From contig NCGO01000005.1 of the NCBI GenBank assembly GCA_002256985.1, positions 1-64,000 of the forward strand: DNA of 64,000 nt, read 5' to 3'. Positions 1 through 6,710 of the stretch are shown here, piece after piece. Both the position numbers and the translations under genes were made by a program. Below the pieces are notes generated by a model, which made no database searches, had not been told where the DNA came from, and was given only the letters and a program-made list of their open reading frames with translations. Position 1 is the first letter of the stretch, and the number at the start of each line of letters is the position of its first letter. Origin of the DNA: Novosphingobium sp. 28-62-57 (lineage in GTDB: Bacteria; Pseudomonadota; Alphaproteobacteria; Sphingomonadales; Sphingomonadaceae).

Positions 1-49
1 CACTTTTGGCCCATCGCAGCGTCGATCGTCGGTCACTATGCGAAGGCAT
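1..49 (-). CDS. 5' end of a gene running out of the window (unknown product)
   Basis: On the minus strand a strong purine-rich ribosome binding site (GGAGAGAGGGAG, about positions 51-63) precedes an ATG at 49-47. The frame then stays open to the window edge, giving MPSHSDRRSTLRWAKS. It follows the GH3 gene by about 95 bases on the same strand, so it is probably the next gene of that operon. Sixteen residues are too few to assign a function. Confidence 0.5.
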   Translation of the reverse strand, partial: MPSHSDRRSTLRWAKS

Positions 50-75
50 GGCTCCCTCCTCTCTCCTCGCGCTGG

Positions 76-87
76 GCCAAAATTGGC
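76..87. promoter_or_regulatory. short inverted repeat between GH3 gene and downstream gene
   Basis: GCCAAAATTGGC: 5-base arms GCCAA/TTGGC around AA. The AATTGGC half-site also occurs, inverted and spaced, in the LLM oxidoreductase/TetR intergenic region (10439-10457). A shared regulator is possible but speculative. Confidence 0.25.
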
Positions 88-144
88 TCCGTCACGGTGG
101 TGCAACCTAACGTCATCTGGCTCTAAGCCAGCGCGCGAGCGGCT

Positions 145-2535
145 TTACAGCCCGGTTGCGGGCAGGGTGGTGGGGTTGATTTCAACCGCATGGCCAGCGT
201 CTTCCGCATTGCGCGCCACCCGCACGCGCAGCGGGGCGGGCAGCAATTGCCAGCCAGCCTCGCCCCAGATCATGAAGCGACGGCGGGGGAGGGGCACGGT
301 CACGCGCTGGCTTTCGCCCGGTGCAAGGTGGACCTTGGCAAAGCCGACGAGCGTGACTTCGGGCGTGTCGCGATAGACTTGCACCACATCTGCGCCTGCG
401 CGATCTGATGTGTTGGTGACGGTGATGGCCACCCCGCCGTCCGTGCTGGTGGCATCGGCCCACGTGAACTGCGCATAGCCATGGCCTGCGCCCAGCGTGT
501 GGTGCGCGGTCTTGCCCGCTGCAATCACGCCGCGATAGCCCAGCCGCGTGCCTTCGCTATAGGCCAGTTTGCCATCGGGCGCGGGTTGCAGCGCATAGCC
601 GGGGTAATCGGCCTCGGTGCGGGCGATGGTGACGGGCATGCGCCCACCCGGCTCGCGGTCTCCGGCCAGCACAGCGGCAAGGGCGGCGGCAAAGCCTTCG
701 CCCGGATACCAGGTGGCCAGATGCGCGGCGGCGGCGCTTTCCCACGCTGCGTCATAGGCGTGGCCGACATTGGTGATGACCGCGCAGCGCGGGTTGGCAG
801 CGGTGACGCGCGCGATCAGTTCAAGCTGGCTGGCGGCAAGGCGGGTGTCGGGCCGGTCCTTGCTTTCGACCGAACTGTCGGACGTTTCGCCCACGATCAG
901 CAGCACGGCATCGGCCTTGCGAGCGGCATCGACTGCGGCGGCAAGCAGTTCCTCGCCACTGCCGGGCGCGCGAATGCCGTACCACAGCCCGTGAACGCGC
1001 GCGCCGACAAAGCCGAATTCGACCACGACGTCGACGCTCTGACCCTCAGTCAGATCGACCGGCGCGCTCAGCGAATCTCCGGCCTTGAGCACACCCATGG
1101 TGTCACCCGGCGGGCACTCGGTGGTGCTGATGACCTCAACGCCATCAACCAACATGCGCGATGCGCCGGTTGCGCCCAGATGGAAGCGATAGGTGCCTGC
1201 GCGGGCAGCGACAAAGCGGCCAGAGGCGCGGATAGAGCCGCCCTGAGCGAAGGGGGCTTGATCGTGCATGCCCGAAAACCAGACGAGCGAATTGGTATCG
1301 CGCGTTTCGCGGCTGAGGGGCGTGCCGCTGCAATCGGGACTGGCGAAATAGTCGACGGTCATGCCGCTGATGCAGCCATCGCCGATAGCGTGCAGCGGCG
1401 TTGCCGTCATGAACGGCAGGCGCGGTGCGGGATCGACGCCGGGTTCGAACAAGACGGTGCAATGCGGCGCAAAGCGGGCGCGGATCGCCTCGATCGGGGA
1501 GGGCAGATCGGGGCGCACCGAAATCTTGGCAAAAGTGCCGCCCTGAAAGCACGGCGCTGCGGCATTGGGGCCGATGACCGCCAGCGTGCCGATGCTTGCC
1601 GGATCAAGCGGCAGCATGGCGTGTTCGTTCTTCAGCAGCACGAACCCGGCGGCGGCGGCTTCGACCAGCAAGTCAGAAATTTCGTCCGGCGCGAGGGGCG
1701 TTGATTTGGGCCCGGTCACGCGCTGTGCAGTGGTGGCAACGCGCCGTGCCGCATCGTGAATACGTGCCGCATCAACCTCGCCCGCAGCCACTTCGGCAGC
1801 CGCTTTTGCGCCCAGAAAGCGGGCAGGCCCCGGCATTTCCATGTCCAGCCCGGCCAGCAAGGTCGGCGCGGTGCTGTGGGTGCCGAACCAGTCAGACAGG
1901 ATCGCGCCGGTATAGCCCCAGTCCTGCTTCACCACTTCGGTCAGCACGTGGTATTGTTCGGCGCAGTAGAAATCGTTGACGCGGTTGTAGGCGGCCAGCA
2001 TCCCTGCACAGCCAGCGTCGGCGGCAAATTCGAACGGCAGCAGATAGACCTCACGCAAGGTGCGCTCGTCCACTTGCACATTCACGCTGTCGCGCGCGGT
2101 TTCGCTGTCGTTGCAGACCAGATGCTTGGCGCACGAACCCGTGCCGGTCGATTGCAGGCCGGTGATCCATGCTGCGCCCAGAACGCCTGTCAGCAGCGGG
2201 TCTTCGGAGAAATATTCGAACGCTCTCCCTGCCAGAGGACTGCGGGCAAGATTGATATTGGGGGCCAGCACCATGTCGATGCCGCGCCCCACCGCTTCTT
2301 GCCCGACGAGCGTGCCGATGCGCTGGGCAAGGGCGATATCCCAGCTTGCCCCAAGCGCCGTGGCGCAAGGGGAAAGCCGGGCGATATCGCGTTCATCAAC
2401 CTTGCCGCTGGCAATGCCCATTGGCCCGTCGCTCATCGTGAAGGCGGGGATCGCGGCTTCGGGGATCGCGGCAGACGACCACATCGCCGCCCCCGCCGTG
2501 AGCGTGGCGGCCTGATCAATGGACATTTCGGTCAT
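145..2535 (-). CDS. GH3 family beta-glucosidase with inserted PA14 domain
   Basis: Predicted to hydrolyse terminal beta-linked glucose or related sugars from glycosides. The 796-residue protein has the GH3 order: an (alpha/beta)8 domain with the KH and nucleophile motifs (Asp215 in SDW), then the alpha/beta sandwich, then a C-terminal Fn3-like domain from about 700. A PA14 domain sits at about residues 388-525, as in PA14-containing GH3 enzymes where it shapes substrate specificity. The likely acid/base is Glu557 in the ESKDRP segment. No signal peptide is evident, so it probably acts in the cytoplasm on imported glycosides. It lies 14 bases after the small deglycosidase subunit gene on the same strand, so co-transcription is very likely. 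The exact substrate is unknown; context suggests aryl or C-glycosides. Confidence 0.92.
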   Translation of the reverse strand: MTEMSIDQAATLTAGAAMWSSAAIPEAAIPAFTMSDGPMGIASGKVDERDIARLSPCATALGASWDIALAQRIGTLVGQEAVGRGIDMVLAPNINLARSPLAGRAFEYFSEDPLLTGVLGAAWITGLQSTGTGSCAKHLVCNDSETARDSVNVQVDERTLREVYLLPFEFAADAGCAGMLAAYNRVNDFYCAEQYHVLTEVVKQDWGYTGAILSDWFGTHSTAPTLLAGLDMEMPGPARFLGAKAAAEVAAGEVDAARIHDAARRVATTAQRVTGPKSTPLAPDEISDLLVEAAAAGFVLLKNEHAMLPLDPASIGTLAVIGPNAAAPCFQGGTFAKISVRPDLPSPIEAIRARFAPHCTVLFEPGVDPAPRLPFMTATPLHAIGDGCISGMTVDYFASPDCSGTPLSRETRDTNSLVWFSGMHDQAPFAQGGSIRASGRFVAARAGTYRFHLGATGASRMLVDGVEVISTTECPPGDTMGVLKAGDSLSAPVDLTEGQSVDVVVEFGFVGARVHGLWYGIRAPGSGEELLAAAVDAARKADAVLLIVGETSDSSVESKDRPDTRLAASQLELIARVTAANPRCAVITNVGHAYDAAWESAAAAHLATWYPGEGFAAALAAVLAGDREPGGRMPVTIARTEADYPGYALQPAPDGKLAYSEGTRLGYRGVIAAGKTAHHTLGAGHGYAQFTWADATSTDGGVAITVTNTSDRAGADVVQVYRDTPEVTLVGFAKVHLAPGESQRVTVPLPRRRFMIWGEAGWQLLPAPLRVRVARNAEDAGHAVEINPTTLPATGL

Positions 2536-2549
2536 GGTTTGGGCTCGTT

Positions 2550-2927
2550 TCAGGCCGCAAGTGCCAGGACTTTGGTGTCCTTGGTGGTGGGCACGAATGG
2601 CAGATAGGATACGCGCATCCGCACCGCGAATTCGATTCTGTGATCGCCTGCGGGCAAGCCGCCTGCTTTCATCGCGATGATCTTGGCCTTTTCGCCAAAG
2701 TTCCAGCGATCATCATAGACCGTTTCCATCTGGTCCAGCGTGTAGGTCTTGCCGCGCACGTGAAAGCGCACGTCCTCACGCGGGATGAGGTCTCCGTCGA
2801 CGGTGATTTGGATATCCTCGATCATCGAAAGGCCAAGGCCGCGATAGTAGGGAAGGCGGCCATAGAAGGCGAAGCCCTTGTCCGAGGTTTCGAGGCTGCC
2901 CTCGACGATCATCTTGTTGTCCATCAT
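2550..2927 (-). CDS. DUF6379 family protein, C-glycoside deglycosidase beta-type subunit
   Basis: This 125-residue all-beta protein starts MMDNKMIVEGSL and contains a FYGRLPYYRGLGLSMIED segment. It matches my recollection of the DUF6379 family, the small subunit of C-glycoside deglycosidases (DfgB, CarC and DgpB types). In that family it pairs with a TIM-barrel metal-dependent subunit to cleave the C-C bond between sugar and aglycone of 3-keto C-glycosides. The large-subunit homologue is encoded 14 bases upstream (2942-3949), and this pairing is the main support. The ribosome binding site AGGATCC lies just before the first ATG. The substrate cannot be read from sequence. Confidence 0.78.
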   Translation of the reverse strand: MMDNKMIVEGSLETSDKGFAFYGRLPYYRGLGLSMIEDIQITVDGDLIPREDVRFHVRGKTYTLDQMETVYDDRWNFGEKAKIIAMKAGGLPAGDHRIEFAVRMRVSYLPFVPTTKDTKVLALAA

Positions 2928-2941
2928 GGTGCAGGATCCTT

Positions 2942-3949
2942 TCAGGCTGCAGCGCGGAGCTGTGGGGTGGGCTCACCCAGAAGATTGGCGAGCATGACCT
3001 GCTGGCGGCGGACCTGTTCGACGCTGTCGGGCTCCATCATGTCCTCGATCCAGCGGTTGCCTTCGTATTCCGAACAGATGTAGCCGTCATAGCCACCCTG
3101 CTGCAGCACCTTGACGATCTCGTCATAGGGGATCGAAGGCTCCACGTAGTCTGCCGTCATCTCGTAGAACTTGCCGTGGATGTTGTGGATGCGCGGCATG
3201 TAATCGAGCATGCGCTTGGGCTCGAAAGCGGCATTGTGGCGCAGCGTTTCGGCCATGGCGATGGCGGGGCCGACGCCGCCCATCTGCTGAACATTGAGGA
3301 TCACGTATTCCGACAGGACCCGGTCGGCATAGGCTTTTTCGATGTAGTCGGCGATGTGCTGCGGCACGCCGACGCGCATGAACTTTTCCTTCCACACCGG
3401 CGGGAAGGCGTGGAGGAACATGCCCATGTCGGGCAGGAAACCCAGCGCATCCGAACCCGATTTCTCGAAGCATTCGGCGTGGCGGATGATCCATGGGTGA
3501 TCAAAGTGCAGCGGAGCGTGGACCTCGATCAGGATCTTGATGCCCTTTTCCTCGGCATGAGGTGCAGCCGCAACCAGCACTTCAGGCGCGATCGAGACGA
3601 GCGCGCGGATGTATTTCATGCCGAGGCGTGCGCCGAAATCGATGTCCTTCTTCACGCTGGCGACTTGCTCGTCAAAAGGCATCTCGCGGCCCTTGTAGCG
3701 CTTGTAATCGAGCATGAAATCATGGCTGACCGGCACGCAATCGTACTTGGCGATGAGCTGGTGCCAGTTTTCGATGGCGGCATCTTCCACGCCGACTTCG
3801 GGCCAGCCCCAGAAGGTCTGCTCGCCGATGATCTCGATCCCGTTTGCACCCATTTCTGCACAGGTGCGGATGCAGTCTTCCAGGCTCATCTTGTTCTGGA
3901 AGGTTTCATTCTGAAAGCTGTACAGGCTTACGCCGCGCTTGATCGCCAT
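2942..3949 (-). CDS. sugar phosphate isomerase/epimerase-like TIM barrel, C-glycoside deglycosidase alpha-type subunit
   Basis: A 335-residue xylose-isomerase-like TIM barrel. The metal-ligand set is visible as Glu142 (IEVH), Asp174 (LPDMG), His255 or His258 (RIHNIHG) and Glu294 (SEYEG). Close relatives paired with a DUF6379 subunit are the catalytic subunits of C-glycoside deglycosidases (DfgA, CarB and DgpC types), which eliminate the aglycone from a 3-keto sugar. It is the first gene of the minus-strand set that continues into the DUF6379 gene and the GH3 gene. Alternatives are another sugar isomerase/epimerase or a 3-keto-sugar lyase; the small-subunit neighbour favours the deglycosidase call. 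No FAD oxidase (CarA type) or Gfo/Idh dehydrogenase that would make the 3-keto substrate was found in this window. Confidence 0.78.
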   Translation of the reverse strand: MAIKRGVSLYSFQNETFQNKMSLEDCIRTCAEMGANGIEIIGEQTFWGWPEVGVEDAAIENWHQLIAKYDCVPVSHDFMLDYKRYKGREMPFDEQVASVKKDIDFGARLGMKYIRALVSIAPEVLVAAAPHAEEKGIKILIEVHAPLHFDHPWIIRHAECFEKSGSDALGFLPDMGMFLHAFPPVWKEKFMRVGVPQHIADYIEKAYADRVLSEYVILNVQQMGGVGPAIAMAETLRHNAAFEPKRMLDYMPRIHNIHGKFYEMTADYVEPSIPYDEIVKVLQQGGYDGYICSEYEGNRWIEDMMEPDSVEQVRRQQVMLANLLGEPTPQLRAAA

Positions 3950-4034
3950 ATGGCATCTCCCGTGAAGCGACTGCCAAAGCGCCGCCCATTTTCAACCCGG
4001 AACCGCATGGCTTGCGCGATTCCCCTAGTTCAAT

Positions 4035-4050
4035 TAGAATCATAATTCTA
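4035..4050. promoter_or_regulatory. inverted repeat in divergent promoter region (possible operator)
   Basis: TAGAAT-CATA-ATTCTA: a perfect 6-base inverted repeat in the AT-rich gap between the deglycosidase operon (start 3949, minus) and the DoxX-like gene (start 4095, plus). Its placement suits an operator for divergent control. The binding protein is unknown. Confidence 0.4.
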
Positions 4051-4094
4051 TTAGTTTGGCGCGTTCGTCAAGCGGGCCTTGGGGAGAGATTGCG

Positions 4095-4505
4095 ATGGAC
4101 ATTGTGCAAAGCCGCAGCCGCAGTGCTGTTGAGCGAAGCGCTCTGGTGCTGCTGGCGCTGCCGATTGCCGCGTTCTCGCTATTCGTGGGGTATAACAAGG
4201 CGTTCGCTCCGATTGAGGTCCTGACCGAGCATCTGGCCTGGACAATCCATCTGCCGGTCTTCCTCGGCAAAGCGATTGGCGGGCTTGAACTGGTGGCGGC
4301 CAGTGTGTTGCTCGCCTCGCTTGTGGTGAGGGCTTTGCGGCGTGCCGGTTTTTATGCCGCTGCGTGGATCGTGCTCAATCATGGCGTGGCAGCGCTTGTG
4401 CATATTGGTGCGCGCGAGTGGTCCACCCTGACGCAGAGCGCGGTGGTGATCCCGCTGTGCATGATCCTTGCATGGCTGTGCTGGCGGCGTGCAAGCGTGG
4501 CGTGA
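4095..4505 (+). CDS. DoxX-like small inner-membrane protein
   Basis: A 136-residue, very hydrophobic protein with about four predicted membrane segments, resembling the DoxX-like family. The ATG at 4095 is preferred because GGGGAGAG lies just upstream; earlier in-frame starts overlap the promoter region. It is divergent from the deglycosidase operon and convergent with the sugar symporter gene, from which it is separated by only 3 bases. A role is not evident. Some relatives act in redox or membrane-associated steps, but nothing here fixes that. Confidence 0.65.
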   Translation: MDIVQSRSRSAVERSALVLLALPIAAFSLFVGYNKAFAPIEVLTEHLAWTIHLPVFLGKAIGGLELVAASVLLASLVVRALRRAGFYAAAWIVLNHGVAALVHIGAREWSTLTQSAVVIPLCMILAWLCWRRASVA

Positions 4506-4508
4506 TCG

Positions 4509-5873
4509 TCAGGCGGATGGCCGTGGCCTTTCGCGCCAGTCACCATCCATCGGCCAGAACCACACCACCAGTGCCTGCAGGGCGAGCAGGCCGCCTGCGA
4601 CGAGGAAATAGGCGCTGCGGATATCCGCACGGGCGGCATCGGTCACGGCATCGGGCTCGTATCCGGCAAACGACAGCACGAACGCCGCCAGCGCACTGCC
4701 GATGGCCATGCCGACTTTGGTGGACGTGCTGATCCCTGAAGACAGCAGGCCTTCGTAGCGCACGCCATGCAGCCATTGCTGATAGTCGACCGATGCGGCG
4801 GCCATCGAGAAAATGCCGGTGATCGTGATCGAGGTGACGACGGAAAAGGCGAAATAGGGCAGGAGCAGCGGCGGCACGCTGAGCGAGCCGATCTGCCAAT
4901 CGGGCTGATGATCAAGCGCGGCCATCGCGCCGAACAGGGCCAATGCCACCACGATGGCGCCGATGCACCCTTTGCGAAGGCCGGTGCGCGTCAGGATCGG
5001 CGGGGCAATGAAGGCCGCAATCAGCAGTCCGCCCGAAACCATCGGCAGCATCACCGGGATCAGCCATGGCTTTTGCAGCACGTCCTTGGCGTAGAAAATC
5101 GTCAGCCCCAGCATCGCGCCGAAGCGGATGAAGTAGAGCAGGCAGAAGGCGAAGCACACCAGCCATGCGCGGTTGCCAAGCATCTGCCTGACCGCTGGCA
5201 GCACACGGAACGCAGCGGGGGCCGCATCGTCCTCGATCCGTTCATGGCAATTGCGGAACAGCATGGTCAGCGCGAACAGCGACAGGGCGCTGAACAGCAA
5301 GGCGGTGCCCAAAAAGCCTTTCGCCTCGTCACCCCCGCCCAGCGCTTCGACCAGCGGCATGGTGGCGGCCGTGCCCAGAATGACGCCAACCGATGTGCCG
5401 ATCGAACGCCATCCACCCAGCTTCAGCCTGTCCGCCGGGTTGGCGGTCATCATCGGCATCAGCGCGGTATAGGGGATCGAGCCGAGGCTCATGATGATGC
5501 CCAGCGCCTTGAAGGTCAGGAAGGCATAGACAAGCTGCGCGCTTTGGCTCCAGTCTGGCACGCTGAACGTGGCAATGAACACGCCGACATAGGGCACGGC
5601 AGTGAACAGGAAATAGGGCCGCATCCGCCCCCAGCGCGTGCGGGTCTTGTCCACGGCAATGCCCACCAGCGGATCGATCACCGCATCAAGCAGCCGCGCG
5701 ACAAGGAAGATCGTGCCGATTGCCGCCGCCGGCAGGCCCACTACGTTGGTATAGTAATAGAGCAGGAACGCGCCTGCCATGTTGTAGGCCAGACTATAGC
5801 CGAAATCGCCAAAGCCATAGCTGGCACGCTCGGCCAGCGACAGCCGCCCCCCCGTCCCGGCGGGGTTAGTCAC
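4509..5873 (-). CDS. MFS transporter of the glycoside-pentoside-hexuronide:cation symporter (GPH) family
   Basis: A 454-residue, 12-helix inner-membrane carrier with GPH hallmarks: GFGDFGYSL in helix 1, a DPLVG segment with the following DKTRTRWGRMRPY loop, and further hydrophobic segments to the C terminus. It is expected to import glycosides or sugar acids with a cation. The GTG at 5873 is chosen because it overlaps the stop of the upstream TIM-barrel gene by 8 bases, which implies coupling, and because it gives the usual family length. A longer version from 6050 would add 59 low-complexity residues. It likely supplies the glycoside hydrolysed by the GH3 and deglycosidase enzymes nearby. 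Confidence 0.88.
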   Translation of the reverse strand: MTNPAGTGGRLSLAERASYGFGDFGYSLAYNMAGAFLLYYYTNVVGLPAAAIGTIFLVARLLDAVIDPLVGIAVDKTRTRWGRMRPYFLFTAVPYVGVFIATFSVPDWSQSAQLVYAFLTFKALGIIMSLGSIPYTALMPMMTANPADRLKLGGWRSIGTSVGVILGTAATMPLVEALGGGDEAKGFLGTALLFSALSLFALTMLFRNCHERIEDDAAPAAFRVLPAVRQMLGNRAWLVCFAFCLLYFIRFGAMLGLTIFYAKDVLQKPWLIPVMLPMVSGGLLIAAFIAPPILTRTGLRKGCIGAIVVALALFGAMAALDHQPDWQIGSLSVPPLLLPYFAFSVVTSITITGIFSMAAASVDYQQWLHGVRYEGLLSSGISTSTKVGMAIGSALAAFVLSFAGYEPDAVTDAARADIRSAYFLVAGGLLALQALVVWFWPMDGDWRERPRPSA

Positions 5874-6633
5874 CCAGCACCTTCCGGCTGGCAGCGAGCG
5901 AGGCCGCGGCTTCGAGCGTAGGCCGGTATTCAAGGCCGAAGGGGCCGGAGTAGCCAAGGTCGCGCAAAGTGGCCATGGCCTGTGCCCAGTCGATGGTCCC
6001 GGTGCCCGGTTCGTTGCGTCCGGGGCTGTCGGCCACCTGCACATGTTCAACCAGATGCATCCGCCCGGCCAGAACGCTGCGCATATCCTCGCCCATCACA
6101 TGGCTGTGATAGACATCGTAGAGCAGTTTGAGCCGCGGGCTGCCGACCGCTTCGATGATATCGAGCGCGAGCGTGGTATCGACCAGATACATGCCGGGAT
6201 GCTCGACCCGGTCATTCAACGGTTCGAGCACGAGCGTGACTTGCGCAGCTTCGGCCAGATCAGCGGCACGCCGCAGAACGTGTACCGCTTGCGCCTTGTG
6301 CTCGTCCATCGAGACGCCTTCGCGGATAAATCCCGAAGCAACAATCAGCGGAGGCGAGCCGACGGTTTTGGCAATCGCAAGGGTTTCGGCAACCGCCTGC
6401 AGCATTTCTTCATGCTGCGCCGGATCGACAATCGAGCGGCGTGGATCGACGCAGAAGCCCGTCAACGTAACGCCGGTTTCATCAAGCGCGGTGGCCAGAC
6501 CGGCCATATCCTTGTCGCGCCAGAGGTGGAATTCGGCGTGGCCGAGCCCGGCGGCTTTTGCTGCGCGGACCCGGTCAGCCAGAGTATCGTGGTCTTGGGC
6601 AAACTGCCATTCGATGCAGGCGGACAAAACCAT
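5866..6633 (-). CDS. hydroxypyruvate isomerase-like TIM barrel (sugar isomerase/epimerase family)
   Basis: This 255-residue protein carries the hydroxypyruvate / 2-oxo-tetronate isomerase pattern: LEPLN (Glu137), LYDVYH (Asp173, His176), HVQVADSPGRNEPGTG (about 197-212) and GLEY (Glu235). Family members interconvert hydroxypyruvate and tartronate semialdehyde or related 2-oxo sugars with a divalent metal. The start at 6633 is set by AGGAG eight bases upstream. It lies between a TonB receptor (upstream) and the GPH symporter (overlapping by 8 bases), so it probably handles a sugar fragment released in this locus. It has no DUF6379 partner of its own, unlike the barrel at 2942. Confidence 0.75.
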   Translation of the reverse strand: MVLSACIEWQFAQDHDTLADRVRAAKAAGLGHAEFHLWRDKDMAGLATALDETGVTLTGFCVDPRRSIVDPAQHEEMLQAVAETLAIAKTVGSPPLIVASGFIREGVSMDEHKAQAVHVLRRAADLAEAAQVTLVLEPLNDRVEHPGMYLVDTTLALDIIEAVGSPRLKLLYDVYHSHVMGEDMRSVLAGRMHLVEHVQVADSPGRNEPGTGTIDWAQAMATLRDLGYSGPFGLEYRPTLEAAASLAASRKVLGD

Positions 6634-6672
6634 GCCCGGTCTCCTTTGTCTTTTGGCAGGCTGCCGGTTACC

Positions 6673-6695
6673 GGGGGCGTTCGCCAAACGCCCCC
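6673..6695. terminator. GC-rich hairpin between TonB receptor and downstream operon genes
   Basis: GGGGGCGTT-CGCCA-AACGCCCCC gives a 9-base perfect stem in the gap after the receptor stop (6711). There is no long T-tract in the direction of transcription, so it is more likely a partial terminator or mRNA-stabilising hairpin that lets the receptor be expressed more than the isomerase and symporter downstream. Confidence 0.5.
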
Positions 6696-6710
6696 GTCTT
6701 TACCATCGCG

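Noticed and set aside
481-1704. 407-codon frame antisense to the GH3 gene, and similar long antisense frames (33653-35380, 40881-42755, 49313-51283, 24449-25528)
   Set aside because: High-GC third-position bias opens antisense frames. They show no known domains, no ribosome binding sites, and oppose clearly conserved genes.
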